Shown in pieces: positions 40,818 to 49,435 of a stretch of 56,031 nucleotides of DNA (positions within the stretch are counted from its first letter, which is position 1; every line of letters begins with the position of its first letter). This stretch comes from Rhizobium sp. (lineage in GTDB: Bacteria > Pseudomonadota > Alphaproteobacteria > Rhizobiales > Rhizobiaceae). The stretch spans positions 1 to 56,031 of the forward strand of contig JARXAK010000193.1 in assembly GCA_029865885.1 (NCBI GenBank), read 5' to 3'. Made by a program: the position numbers and the translations under genes. The notes beneath the pieces were generated by a model, which was given only the letters and a program-made list of their open reading frames with translations, made no database searches and was not told the origin of the DNA.

Positions 40818-42755
40818 ATGCGCGAGAGCTATCAGGACATCTATGATTCCTGGACGGCGAACCCCGAGGGTTTCTGGGGGGCTGCGGCGGAAGACATCCA
40901 TTGGTTCAAGGCGCCGGAAAGCGTCTTTGACCCAGCGCAGGGTGCCTATGGGAGGTGGTTTCCGGGCGGTGAGACCAATACCTGCTACAACTGCATCGAT
41001 CGTCATATCGAGGCCGGTCGGGGTGCCGAGACTGCTGTCATCTACGACAGTCCAATGACCGGGCAGACGGCGCGCTACAGCTACGACCAGATGTTGTCTG
41101 AGGTCTCGGCCATTGCTGCCGTGCTTCGCAAGCATGGTGTCGGTAAGGGCGACCGCGTGATCATCTATATGCCGATGATACCAGAGGCCGTTTTCTCGAT
41201 GCTCGCCTGTTCGCGCATCGGTGCCGTGCATTCGGTGGTCTTTGGCGGTTTCGCGGCACATGAACTGGCAACGCGCATCGACGATTCCGGCGCGAAGGTG
41301 GTGATCGGCGCCAGCTGCGGCCTCGAACCGGGGCGCATCGTGCCCTATAAGCCGTTGCTCGACCAGGCGGTCGACATGGCCAAGGTCAAGCCGGACTACT
41401 GCCTGATCCTGCAGCGCGACCAATATCACGCGCCGCTGCGCTACGAGCACGGCGACGTGGATCTCGCCCAGGCGATCGAGCAGGAAAAGATCAACGGCTC
41501 CTCTGTCGACTGCGTGCCTGTGGCCGCGACCGATCCGCTCTACATTCTCTACACGTCTGGAACGACCGGGCAGCCCAAGGGCGTCGTGCGTGACAATGGT
41601 GGTCATATGGTCGCCCTCAACTGGACGATGAAGAACATCTACGGCGTGAAGCCGGGAGAAGTCTTCTGGGCAGCCTCCGATATCGGCTGGGTCGTTGGCC
41701 ATTCCTATATCGTCTACGGCCCGCTTCTGGCTGGCAATGCCACCGTGGTTTTCGAAGGCAAGCCCGTGGGCACGCCGGACGCTGGCACTTTCTGGCGCGT
41801 GGTGAATGACCATGACGTCAAGGTGCTGTTCACAGCTCCTACCGCCTTCCGTGCGATTCGCCGAGACGATCCGGAGGGTGAGCATGTCGCCCGCTATGAT
41901 CTGTCCGGCCTTCGTGCCTTGTTCCTCGCCGGCGAGCGGGCTGATCCGGAAACTCTGAAATGGGCAGAGCGGATCCTCAAGATCCCGGTCATCGATCACT
42001 GGTGGCAGACGGAAACCGGCTGGGCGATTGCCGCCAACCCAGCCGGTCTCGGACTGCTTCCCGTGAAGCACGGTTCGCCGACCAAGCCCATGCCCGGTTA
42101 TGCACTCGATGTTCTCGATGATGCGGGCCACCCGGTGGCGCCGGGTACACTCGGCAATATCGTCGCCAAGCTTCCCCTGCCCCCGGGATGCCTCGTCACC
42201 TTCTGGAATGCCGATGAGCGTTTCCGCACGTCGTGTCTCGAAGAATTCCCGGGCTACTACAAGACCGCCGATGCCGGCGTCATCGACGATGATGGTTATG
42301 TCTTCGTCATGGCGCGGACCGATGACATCATCAATTGTGCTGGCCATCGCCTGTCTACGGGTGGCATGGAGGAGGTCTGCGCCATGCATCCCGATGTCGC
42401 GGAATGCGCCGTCATCGGCATTGGCGACGAACTCAAGGGGCAGATTCCCTGCGGTTTCCTCGTCCTGAAGAAGAATGTGCACCGTGACCACGCGCTGATC
42501 GCCAAGGAGGTGGTCCAGTTGGTGCGGGACGAGATCGGCCCGGTCGCCGCCTTCAAGATGGTGCTGATGGTCGACCGTTTGCCGAAGACGCGCTCGGGCA
42601 AGATCCTGCGCGGCACCATGCAGAAGATTGCCGACGGCCTGCCCTGGAAAATGCCGGCAACAATCGACGATCCCGCGATCCTCGACGAGATCACCGCCGT
42701 TCTACAGGCACATGGACAGGTGCCGGTAGTCACCAAGGCCGCAGCGAGCGCATAA
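40818..42755 (+). CDS. prpE: Propionyl-CoA synthetase (acyl-CoA synthetase, PrpE-like)
   Basis: A 645-residue ANL-superfamily ligase. The N-terminal acetyl-CoA synthetase cap contains NTCYNCIDRHIEAG, the P-loop is YTSGTTGQPKGV, and the adenylation motif is WWQTETGW. The C-terminal catalytic lysine is K595 in [11 protein letters not shown], the residue usually controlled by acetylation. DIYDSWTANPEGFWG and the GGHMVAL segment fit PrpE better than Acs, so propionate is the likely substrate, but short-chain specificity cannot be proved by eye. GGGAGG precedes the ATG. Confidence 0.87.
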   Translation: MRESYQDIYDSWTANPEGFWGAAAEDIHWFKAPESVFDPAQGAYGRWFPGGETNTCYNCIDRHIEAGRGAETAVIYDSPMTGQTARYSYDQMLSEVSAIAAVLRKHGVGKGDRVIIYMPMIPEAVFSMLACSRIGAVHSVVFGGFAAHELATRIDDSGAKVVIGASCGLEPGRIVPYKPLLDQAVDMAKVKPDYCLILQRDQYHAPLRYEHGDVDLAQAIEQEKINGSSVDCVPVAATDPLYILYTSGTTGQPKGVVRDNGGHMVALNWTMKNIYGVKPGEVFWAASDIGWVVGHSYIVYGPLLAGNATVVFEGKPVGTPDAGTFWRVVNDHDVKVLFTAPTAFRAIRRDDPEGEHVARYDLSGLRALFLAGERADPETLKWAERILKIPVIDHWWQTETGWAIAANPAGLGLLPVKHGSPTKPMPGYALDVLDDAGHPVAPGTLGNIVAKLPLPPGCLVTFWNADERFRTSCLEEFPGYYKTADAGVIDDDGYVFVMARTDDIINCAGHRLSTGGMEEVCAMHPDVAECAVIGIGDELKGQIPCGFLVLKKNVHRDHALIAKEVVQLVRDEIGPVAAFKMVLMVDRLPKTRSGKILRGTMQKIADGLPWKMPATIDDPAILDEITAVLQAHGQVPVVTKAAASA

Positions 42756-42771
42756 GCTCGATTTCGGCAAC

Positions 42772-42803
42772 AAAAAACCCCGGCAGCCCATGGCAGCCGG
42801 GGT
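42772..42803 (-). terminator. Terminator between prpE and trcR
   Basis: An 8-bp stem (ACCCCGGC / GCCGGGGT) is followed on the minus strand by six T residues, so it mainly serves trcR. It also lies directly after prpE on +. Confidence 0.83.
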
Positions 42804-42823
42804 CTGAAGCCCAAGCACTGAGA

Positions 42824-43525
42824 TCAGTACTGATCGTCTTCGTCGTCGTTGCGGCGGTCGGACTTGAGCGACTGCAGCTTGGCGAAGACCGCGTTGGCGT
42901 CGATTTCTTTTTCTTCCTCGCGCTCGTAGCTGAAGCCGATGTTCTCGGTTTCGCTCGCCGACTGAAGTGTTGCGCCCAGTTCGGCAGCGGTCGGCAGCGG
43001 ACGGCCCTTGGATGCCTTTTCAACTTCCAGGTCCAGATCGATCTGGCTGCAGAGACCGAGCGTGACCGGATCCATCGGCGTCAGGTTGGCTGAGTTCCAG
43101 TGGGTGCGGTCGCGGATCTGCTCGATCGTCGACTTGGTCGTGCCAACCAGACGGGAGATCTGGGCGTCCTTCAGTTCCGCATGGTTGCGAACCAGCCAGA
43201 GGATGGCGTTGGGGCGATCCTGGCGCTTGGAGACCGGGGTGTAACGCGGGCCGCGGCGCTTGGAGTCCGGCACACGAACCTTGGGCTCGGAGATCTTGAG
43301 CTTGTAGTTCACGTCCTTTTCGGCGCGGGCGATCTCGTCACGCGAGAGCTGGCCGGTCGCGATCGGGTCCAGACCCTTGATGCCCTGCGCTGCTTCGCCG
43401 TCCGCAATCGCCTTCACCTCAAGCGGATGCAGTTTGCAGAACTGCGCGATCTGGTCGAATGACAGCGCGGTATTGTCGACGAGCCATACAGCGGTCGCCT
43501 TCGGCATGAGCAGTGTCTGGGCCAT
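42824..43525 (-). CDS. trcR: DUF1013 protein, cell cycle transcriptional regulator TrcR-like
   Basis: A 233-residue protein matching the DUF1013 family, which NCBI names cell cycle transcriptional regulator TrcR. There is a HTH-like N-terminal segment (LSFDQIAQFCKLHPLEVKAI), a second one in the middle (DAQISRLVGTTKSTIEQIRDR), and a very acidic C-terminus. The family is largely restricted to alphaproteobacteria and contains the conserved SKRRGPRYTPVSKRQDRP region. Targets here are unknown. It lies between two acyl-CoA synthetase genes. Confidence 0.88.
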   Translation of the reverse strand: MAQTLLMPKATAVWLVDNTALSFDQIAQFCKLHPLEVKAIADGEAAQGIKGLDPIATGQLSRDEIARAEKDVNYKLKISEPKVRVPDSKRRGPRYTPVSKRQDRPNAILWLVRNHAELKDAQISRLVGTTKSTIEQIRDRTHWNSANLTPMDPVTLGLCSQIDLDLEVEKASKGRPLPTAAELGATLQSASETENIGFSYEREEEKEIDANAVFAKLQSLKSDRRNDDEDDQY

Positions 43526-43602
43526 GGATACAATCCTTCTGAGGGTCGCGCCGGTTGTCGCGAGCCGTGGGTTTAAACCACTATTTCCGGGAATTCGGCG
43601 TC

Positions 43603-43631
43603 CTTATAGCGATTATGTAACGAAATTGCAA
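43603..43631 (-). promoter_or_regulatory. Putative promoter of trcR
   Basis: On the minus strand TTGCAA (43626-43631) and TATAAG (43603-43608) are separated by 17 bp, matching -35 and -10 hexamers at 4/6 and 5/6 positions, 78 bp before the trcR start. Confidence 0.5.
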
Positions 43632-43757
43632 TTCGCGAAGTCACGAATGACCTTTGTCTAATTGCTGGCCATGTTGCACCTGCTATGTATGGCGGCGATA
43701 GGCCGGGGAGGACGGTCCTGGTCGCCTGTAGTGGCCCGTCAACATGAGGAGGAGTTC

Positions 43758-45710
43758 ATGTCAGCCAAAACCTATCCGGTGCTGAAATCGGCAAAAGTCC
43801 GCGCCCTGATCGATGATGACAAGTACCAGAAATGGTACCAAGAGAGCATCGAAGACCCCGAGAAGTTCTGGGGCAAGCACGGCAAGCGTATCGACTGGTT
43901 CAAGCCTTACACGAAGGTCAAGAACACGTCCTTCAAGGGCAAGGTTCCGATCAAGTGGTTCGAGGACGGCCTGACCAACGTCTCATACAACTGTATCGAC
44001 CGTCACCTGAAGACGCATGGCGAACGCACTGCCATCATCTGGGAAGGTGACAACCCCTATATCGACAAGAAGATCACCTATAACGAGCTCTATGAGCATG
44101 TCTGCCGCATGGCGAACGTGCTGAAAAAGCACGGTGTCAAGAAGGGTGACCGCGTCACCATCTACATGCCGATGATCCCGGAAGCGACTTATGCGATGCT
44201 TGCCTGTGCCCGCATCGGCGCCATCCATTCGGTTGTCTTCGGCGGCTTCTCGCCGGAAGCGTTGGCAGGCCGTATCGTCGACTGCGAATCAACCTTTGTC
44301 ATTACCTGCGACGAAGGCGTGCGCGGCGGAAAGCCGGTGCCGCTCAAGGAGAACACCGATATCGCGATCGATATCGCTGCCAAGCAATATGTCATCGTCA
44401 ACAAGGTTCTGGTCGTGCGCCGCACCGGTGGCAAGATCGGCTGGGCACCGGGTCGCGACATCTGGCATCACCAGGAAGTGCACACCGTCAAGGCCGATTG
44501 CCCACCGGTGAAGATGAAGGCGGAAGATCCGCTGTTCATCCTCTACACCTCGGGCTCGACCGGCAAACCGAAGGGCGTCATGCACACGACGGGCGGCTAT
44601 CTCGTCTATGCCTCGATGACGCATGAATATGTCTTCGACTATCACGATGGTGACATCTACTGGTGCACGGCTGATGTCGGCTGGGTCACGGGGCACTCCT
44701 ACATCGTCTATGGCCCGCTTTCGAACTGCGCGACGACGCTGATGTTTGAAGGCGTTCCCAACTTCCCTGACCAGGGGCGGTTCTGGGAAGTGATAGAGAA
44801 GCACAAGGTCAATATCTTCTACACCGCACCAACGGCCATCCGCTCGCTGATGGGTGCGGGCGACGATTTCGTCAAGCGCTCGGACCGTTCGTCGCTCCGG
44901 CTTCTCGGTTCTGTCGGCGAACCGATCAATCCGGAAGCCTGGGAATGGTATTACAACGTTGTCGGCGAGCAGAAGTCGCCTGTGGTCGATACCTGGTGGC
45001 AGACGGAAACGGGTGGCATCATGATCACACCGCTGCCCGGTGCCACAGCGCTCAAGCCCGGTTCCGCAACCAAACCGTTCTTCGGAGTTAAGCCTGAATT
45101 GGTCGACAATGAAGGAAAGGTGCTGGAAGGGGCGACCGACGGCAATCTCTGCATCACCGACAGCTGGCCGGGCCAGGCTCGCTCCGTCTATGGCGATCAT
45201 GATCGCTACGTGCAGACCTACTTCTCGACCTACAAGGGCAAGTACTTCACCGGTGACGGCTGCCGTCGCGATGAGGATGGGTACTACTGGATCACAGGTC
45301 GCGTCGACGACGTGCTGAACGTTTCCGGTCACCGCCTGGGTACGGCAGAAGTCGAATCGGCGCTGGTCTCGCACCACCTGGTCTCGGAAGCGGCCGTTGT
45401 CGGTTACCCGCACAGCATCAAGGGTCAGGGCATCTATTGCTATGTCACCCTGATGTCCGGGCATGAGGGCAACGACGCGCTGCGCGCCGATCTGGTCAAG
45501 CATGTCCGTACCGAAATCGGCCCGATCGCGACGCCGGACAAGATCCAGTTCGCACCGGGGCTGCCAAAGACACGCTCGGGCAAGATCATGCGCCGCATCC
45601 TGCGCAAGATCGCCGAAGATGATTTCGGCGCGCTGGGCGATACCTCAACACTGGCTGATCCAGCTGTTGTCGATGACCTGATTGCCCATCGTCAGAACAA
45701 GAGCGCCTGA
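43758..45710 (+). CDS. acs: Acetyl-CoA synthetase
   Basis: A 650-residue AMP-forming acetate:CoA ligase. [14 protein letters not shown] lies in the cap, [15 protein letters not shown] is the P-loop, WWQTETGG is the acyl-binding motif, and K609 in [11 protein letters not shown] is the catalytic lysine normally acetylated. It activates acetate to acetyl-CoA. An ideal AGGAGGAG lies four bases before the ATG at 43758, so the upstream open frame is not used. It is a close paralogue of the prpE-like gene 1 kb away. Confidence 0.96.
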   Translation: MSAKTYPVLKSAKVRALIDDDKYQKWYQESIEDPEKFWGKHGKRIDWFKPYTKVKNTSFKGKVPIKWFEDGLTNVSYNCIDRHLKTHGERTAIIWEGDNPYIDKKITYNELYEHVCRMANVLKKHGVKKGDRVTIYMPMIPEATYAMLACARIGAIHSVVFGGFSPEALAGRIVDCESTFVITCDEGVRGGKPVPLKENTDIAIDIAAKQYVIVNKVLVVRRTGGKIGWAPGRDIWHHQEVHTVKADCPPVKMKAEDPLFILYTSGSTGKPKGVMHTTGGYLVYASMTHEYVFDYHDGDIYWCTADVGWVTGHSYIVYGPLSNCATTLMFEGVPNFPDQGRFWEVIEKHKVNIFYTAPTAIRSLMGAGDDFVKRSDRSSLRLLGSVGEPINPEAWEWYYNVVGEQKSPVVDTWWQTETGGIMITPLPGATALKPGSATKPFFGVKPELVDNEGKVLEGATDGNLCITDSWPGQARSVYGDHDRYVQTYFSTYKGKYFTGDGCRRDEDGYYWITGRVDDVLNVSGHRLGTAEVESALVSHHLVSEAAVVGYPHSIKGQGIYCYVTLMSGHEGNDALRADLVKHVRTEIGPIATPDKIQFAPGLPKTRSGKIMRRILRKIAEDDFGALGDTSTLADPAVVDDLIAHRQNKSA

Positions 45711-45719
45711 CATGACGGG

Positions 45720-45752
45720 GACGCCGGGAGCCGATGGAGCTTCCGGCGTCTT
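45720..45752. terminator. Hairpin after acs
   Basis: A 12-bp stem (GACGCCGGGAGC at 45720-45731 with GCTTCCGGCGTC at 45739-45750, one G-T pair) has a 7-nt loop. The T tail is weak on both strands. It separates convergent acs and the Excalibur gene. Confidence 0.6.
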
Positions 45753-46033
45753 CAACACCCAATTATCCGGCGGATTTCATTGACCTGCTCCCGTGTCGAG
45801 CAGACGTTTTCACAGGGTATCCCGTCATTGTCGCGATCGGCCCGGCGATATCCGTTGCACCATAGAATGACCGCTTCCTCACAGCTTGAGACCTGTTGGC
45901 AGGTGCGTGCTGCGACTTCTTTTCCATTCGTTTCTGCTTTGGCGGCGGGCTGTGCCAGCGCTGAAAGAAGCAAGAGCAGGAAAAATGCCTCGCATGATGT
46001 GAAAATCTGACGAGTCGACATGAGCTGCATCAA
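45752..46033 (-). CDS. Small secreted Excalibur (calcium-binding) domain protein
   Basis: A 93-residue protein with an N-terminal signal peptide (hydrophobic core about residues 10-30, AFFLLLLLSALAQPAAKA), then a cysteine-rich mature part. The segment ADRDNDGIPCE (D66, D68, D70, C74, E75) is the DxDxDGxxCE signature of the Excalibur domain, a putative extracellular calcium-binding fold. A second ATG at codon 5 is also possible. It lies 32 bp downstream of a secreted thermonuclease gene on the same strand, and in other bacteria the two domains occur fused, so the two proteins may act together. Confidence 0.82.
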   Translation of the reverse strand: MMQLMSTRQIFTSCEAFFLLLLLSALAQPAAKAETNGKEVAARTCQQVSSCEEAVILWCNGYRRADRDNDGIPCENVCSTREQVNEIRRIIGC

Positions 46034-46065
46034 GCAGCACCAATCTGTAACTGTCTACGAACTGC

Positions 46066-46524
46066 CTACAATTTATCAGGGCAAATTTGCCTGGCCTTTC
46101 GCTTCCCCTCGTAAGGTTCGGCCAGACCAGCGTTCAAAAGTTTGTCTGCCGGGCGGGTACCGTCCGGAAGTGTGAGATCGGCCACCACGCGGCCGAAGTA
46201 TTTGTCGCCCGAGATCGCGGTCAATTGAACCGTCTGCTGTCCCTCCATCAGGCTGCTCAGTTCGCTCTTCGCCTCGAAAGCTGCTTTTCGAAAAGCCGGG
46301 CATTTTGATCGCAGCTCAGGTGCATCGATCCCGCGGAGGCGCACATAGGTGCTCACCTTGTGATCGGGCCAGGGCATGGCCTCGACGAGAACCGTGTCAC
46401 CGTCAATGACCTTCACGACCTCTGCTGCAACAGGCCCGTCGATCTGGCGATTGGCAGCAACTGCCGGCCCCGCCAGGACCAGCGTCAGGAAAACTGTCAC
46501 AGTGTGGAGTATTGATCGGAACAT
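46066..46524 (-). CDS. Secreted thermonuclease (SNase-fold) family protein
   Basis: A 152-residue protein with a signal peptide (residues 1-24, ending AGPAVAA) followed by a staphylococcal nuclease domain. Equivalents of the catalytic residues are present: D41 in VIDGDT, R62, D67 and E70 in YVRLRGIDAPE, and R112 in KYFGRVV. It is therefore probably an active calcium-dependent phosphodiesterase exported to the periplasm or medium. A GAAC-N7-GAAC element resembling the alphaproteobacterial LexA box spans its start codon. The Excalibur gene follows. Confidence 0.87.
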   Translation of the reverse strand: MFRSILHTVTVFLTLVLAGPAVAANRQIDGPVAAEVVKVIDGDTVLVEAMPWPDHKVSTYVRLRGIDAPELRSKCPAFRKAAFEAKSELSSLMEGQQTVQLTAISGDKYFGRVVADLTLPDGTRPADKLLNAGLAEPYEGKRKARQICPDKL

Positions 46525-46533
46525 AATAGGAAC
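46519..46533 (-). promoter_or_regulatory. LexA-type (SOS) box candidate over the nuclease start codon
   Basis: On the minus strand GTTC, seven bases and GTTC match the direct-repeat LexA box of rhizobia and relatives. It overlaps the ATG at 46522-46524. The motif is short enough to occur by chance once or twice in a window this size. Confidence 0.35.
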
Positions 46534-46573
46534 ATATTCCGATACTCGATCGAGATCAATGGGGAATTATTCC

Positions 46574-46783
46574 TCAAAAATCGATTGCGCGACCCTTGAT
46601 CTCCCAATCCCCGAAACGGGCCGGATCGGCGCCGCCCCGTCCGCCGATCTCAAGCGGTATCTGCTGCGCGGCCTCACTCCGGCGTCGGCCCTCGGCTTCC
46701 GCAAGTGCCCGTTTCGCAGCCGGGCTCAGTTCCCGCGGCTGTTCCTCCCCGCTGACTTCGGCTTCACGATCTTCTGACATCAC
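46574..46783 (-). CDS. DUF1674 / SDHAF4-like protein
   Basis: A 69-residue protein. The C-terminal signature [23 protein letters not shown] is nearly the whole DUF1674 domain, which in eukaryotes is succinate dehydrogenase assembly factor 4 (Sdh8). The N-terminal half is charged and probably disordered. The family helps flavinated SdhA assemble, so a role in complex II is likely but untested here. Tandem ATGs begin it. It is divergent from htpX and 49 bp upstream of the nuclease gene. Confidence 0.85.
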   Translation of the reverse strand: MMSEDREAEVSGEEQPRELSPAAKRALAEAEGRRRSEAAQQIPLEIGGRGGADPARFGDWEIKGRAIDF

Positions 46784-46820
46784 ATCGTCCTTTGCTGCGA
46801 CGGCATTTCATCCGCAAACA

Positions 46821-46849
46821 TTGAAATTGGGTCGGCTGCTTTTTAAATC
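46821..46849 (+). promoter_or_regulatory. Putative promoter of htpX
   Basis: TTGAAA (46821-46826) and TAAATC (46844-46849) lie 17 bp apart, 55 bp before the htpX ATG. The TTGAA core is shared with both housekeeping and heat-shock (RpoH) promoters, so the sigma factor is undecided. Confidence 0.4.
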
Positions 46850-46904
46850 AACAGGCGAAAACGGCAAGAAATTTGCCGACGTGCTGCTTCTGGAGGAGCT
46901 TGAC

Positions 46905-47864
46905 ATGAATACCATGCGGACTGCCATGCTGCTCGCCTTCATGACCGCGCTCTTCATGGGCGTTGGCTTTCTGATCGGTGGACGCGGCGGAATGATGATC
47001 GCCTTCGTCGTGGCGGCGGGCATGAACTTCTTTTCCTATTGGAACTCGGACAAGATGGTGCTGCGTGCCTATCGGGCACAGGAGGTCGATGAGCGGACAG
47101 CCCCTGAGTTCTACGTGATGGTGCGCGATCTGGCCCGCAATGCCGGCCTGCCGATGCCGAAGGTCTATGTCTTCGACAGCCCCCAGCCGAATGCATTTGC
47201 CACGGGCCGCAATCCGCAGAATGCAGCAGTCGCGGCATCCACCGGACTGCTGCAGCGGCTCACACCGGAAGAAGTCGCGGGCGTCATGGCGCATGAACTC
47301 GCCCATATCGAGAACCGCGATACGCTGACCATGACGATCACGGCGACGCTTGCCGGTGCGATCTCGATGCTGTCGAATTTTGCCTTCCTGTTCTCCAGCG
47401 GGCGAGACAATCGCAACCCGCTCGGGTTTGTCGGTGTCCTCATTGCCATGATTGTTGCCCCGCTCGCCGCGATGCTGGTCCAGATGGCGATCAGCCGGAC
47501 GCGTGAATACTCCGCTGACCGGCGTGGTGCCGAAATCTGCGGCCAGCCCCGCTGGCTTGCATCCGCGCTGCAGAAAATTGCCGGCGACGCCCCCCAGTTC
47601 GAAAACGTGAATGCCGAACGCAATCCGGCGACGGCACACATGTTCATCATCAATCCCTTGAACGGTCAGCGAATGGACAACCTCTTCTCGACCCACCCGA
47701 ACACGCGCAACCGGATTGAAGCGCTGCTCGCCATGACCGATATCCGTCCTGGGGGATCGACGCCGCCGGAGCCCCCTGTTAAGGCAAGGCGCACGGCGCG
47801 TTCCGTTCCGACCACCGGTTGGGGACGCGGCAAAGCCGAACCACCCAAGGGACCATGGTCTTGA
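46905..47864 (+). CDS. htpX: Membrane zinc metalloprotease HtpX
   Basis: A 319-residue M48B protease. Two N-terminal helices ([21 protein letters not shown] and following) precede the catalytic HELAH at residues 130-134, two more helices (about 145-205) follow, and a third zinc ligand lies in SADRRGAE. It degrades misfolded inner-membrane proteins in the heat-shock and envelope-stress response. The ATG at 46905 follows GGAGGAG. The 3' end overlaps rsmB by 10 bp. Confidence 0.95.
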   Translation: MNTMRTAMLLAFMTALFMGVGFLIGGRGGMMIAFVVAAGMNFFSYWNSDKMVLRAYRAQEVDERTAPEFYVMVRDLARNAGLPMPKVYVFDSPQPNAFATGRNPQNAAVAASTGLLQRLTPEEVAGVMAHELAHIENRDTLTMTITATLAGAISMLSNFAFLFSSGRDNRNPLGFVGVLIAMIVAPLAAMLVQMAISRTREYSADRRGAEICGQPRWLASALQKIAGDAPQFENVNAERNPATAHMFIINPLNGQRMDNLFSTHPNTRNRIEALLAMTDIRPGGSTPPEPPVKARRTARSVPTTGWGRGKAEPPKGPWS

Positions 47865-49243
47865 ACGATCGATCGACGGACAAATCCAAGAAGAAGCCGA
47901 CACGGAACCAAAACCACCAGGAGCGGACCCCCAGGCGCAGCGACAAGCCGGGGCTCGATGCCCGTATCGCAGCATCCCGCATCCTGGCAGCCGTCATCGA
48001 TAAGAAGACGTCTCTGGATGGAATGCTCGATTCTGAACATGGCAACCCGGCATTTCTTCCGCTCAACGACGCCGACCGAGGTCTCGTCAAGGCGATCCTG
48101 CAAAGCGCGCTGCGCCACCTGCCGCGGATCGAGGCCATCATCGGGCAGCTTCTGGACAATCCGCTTCCGGAAGGCGCACGTTCGCTGCATCACCTTCTCG
48201 TCGTCGCGGCGGCGCAGATGCTCTATCTTGATGTGCCCGATCATTCTGCCGTCGATCTTGCCGTGGAGCAGGCCAACAGCGACCCACGCAGTCGCCGCTT
48301 CGCCAAGGTGGTCAATGCCATCCTCAGGCGGATCGGCCGCGAAAAGGCGGCCCTGCTTTCTTCCGTCGACGATCTTCCGTGCATGCCGGACTGGTTCATG
48401 CAGCGGCTTGCCGAGGTGTATGGCGGGGAGCAGGCGCTTGCCATCGCTGCTTCGCAGCTGGAGCCGCCGACGATCGACCTGACCGTGAAGGCAGATGCTC
48501 CGGGCTGGGCCGAACGTCTGGGTGGGCGGGTCCTGCCGACGGGCAGCGTCCGGCTCGACCGCTTCCGTGGGTCGATCACGTCGTTGGAAGGCTTTGAGGA
48601 TGGCACATGGTGGGTACAGGACGCTGCCGCTGCCATTCCCGCCAAGCTGTTCGGTGACCTGACGGGCAAGCGCGTGGCGGATCTCTGTGCTGCTCCGGGA
48701 GGCAAGACGGCGCAGCTGATCCTGGCTGGCGGAGATGTTGTCGCGGTCGAGCAATCGAAGTCGCGGCTGAAGCGTCTGGAGAGCAATCTCGAACGTCTCG
48801 GCCTTTCGGCGGAAACGCGCTGTGTGAACCTGCTCGATCTCGACGAAGCGGAAGCCTTTGACGCCATCCTTCTTGATGCGCCCTGCTCTTCCACGGGCAC
48901 CACGCGCCGGCATCCGGATGTCCTCTGGACGAAGAATGCAGCCGATATCCTCAAACTCGCTGCGCTCCAGGAGAAACTGCTTCGGCATGCCGTCCGTCTG
49001 CTGAAGCCCGGCGGCATGCTTGTCTTCTCCAACTGTTCCATCGACCCGTCCGAGGGCGAAGACATCATAGACCGGCTGCTTGTCCAGGTTTCCGGCCTGC
49101 GTCTTGTTCCGATCAACCCGGCCGACTGGCCGGGGATGGAGGAGGCCATTTCTGCCAAGGGCGAGTTCCGGACCACGCCCGCCATGCTTGCGGATCATGG
49201 TGGTTTGGATGGCTTCTACGCGGCAGTGATTGCTAAAATTTAA
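47855..49243 (+). CDS. rsmB: 16S rRNA (cytosine967-C5)-methyltransferase RsmB family
   Basis: A 462-residue protein with an N-terminal NusB-like helical domain and a C-terminal Fmu/Sun methyltransferase domain ([11 protein letters not shown]). The two catalytic cysteines are C344 in DAPCSSTG and C394 in [14 protein letters not shown] use the ATG at 47855, preceded by AAGGGA, inside the htpX 3' end. The htpX-rsmB pairing and the rsmB-heparinase-purH order that follows are familiar in rhizobia. Confidence 0.93.
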   Translation: MVLNDRSTDKSKKKPTRNQNHQERTPRRSDKPGLDARIAASRILAAVIDKKTSLDGMLDSEHGNPAFLPLNDADRGLVKAILQSALRHLPRIEAIIGQLLDNPLPEGARSLHHLLVVAAAQMLYLDVPDHSAVDLAVEQANSDPRSRRFAKVVNAILRRIGREKAALLSSVDDLPCMPDWFMQRLAEVYGGEQALAIAASQLEPPTIDLTVKADAPGWAERLGGRVLPTGSVRLDRFRGSITSLEGFEDGTWWVQDAAAAIPAKLFGDLTGKRVADLCAAPGGKTAQLILAGGDVVAVEQSKSRLKRLESNLERLGLSAETRCVNLLDLDEAEAFDAILLDAPCSSTGTTRRHPDVLWTKNAADILKLAALQEKLLRHAVRLLKPGGMLVFSNCSIDPSEGEDIIDRLLVQVSGLRLVPINPADWPGMEEAISAKGEFRTTPAMLADHGGLDGFYAAVIAKI

Positions 49244-49341
49244 CGAATATCTCAGTAAATCTGTTGGGAAGTCTGCTTGGACAGCGCGCGCTGCTCTGCA
49301 TTGCGGAAGCAAGGCGCTATGACATGCAATTTCGTGCCATA

Positions 49342-49368
49342 GAAAAAGCATCCTCAGGGATCTTTTTC
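49342..49368. terminator. Hairpin after rsmB, possible terminator
   Basis: GAAAAAG (49342-49348) and CTTTTTC (49362-49368) enclose an inner ATCC/GGAT stem with a 4-nt loop, giving 11 bp with one bulged C. The T run is inside the stem. It lies 99 bp after the rsmB stop in the 192-bp gap before the heparinase-family gene. Confidence 0.4.
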
Positions 49369-49404
49369 ATATGGCGCGTCATGGCTCAGACAACCGGAAT
49401 AGCT

Positions 49405-49419
49405 GGATCATCATGATCC
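49405..49419. repeat. 15-bp inverted repeat upstream of the heparinase-family gene
   Basis: GGATCAT, one base, ATGATCC. It ends 16 bp before the start codon and could be an operator or chance. Confidence 0.35.
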
Positions 49420-49435
49420 GGTGACAGGAACCACT

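Noticed and set aside
40713-42491. 592-codon open frame antisense to prpE
   Set aside because: Shadow frame; the same pattern appears opposite acs and leuS, showing a codon-usage effect.
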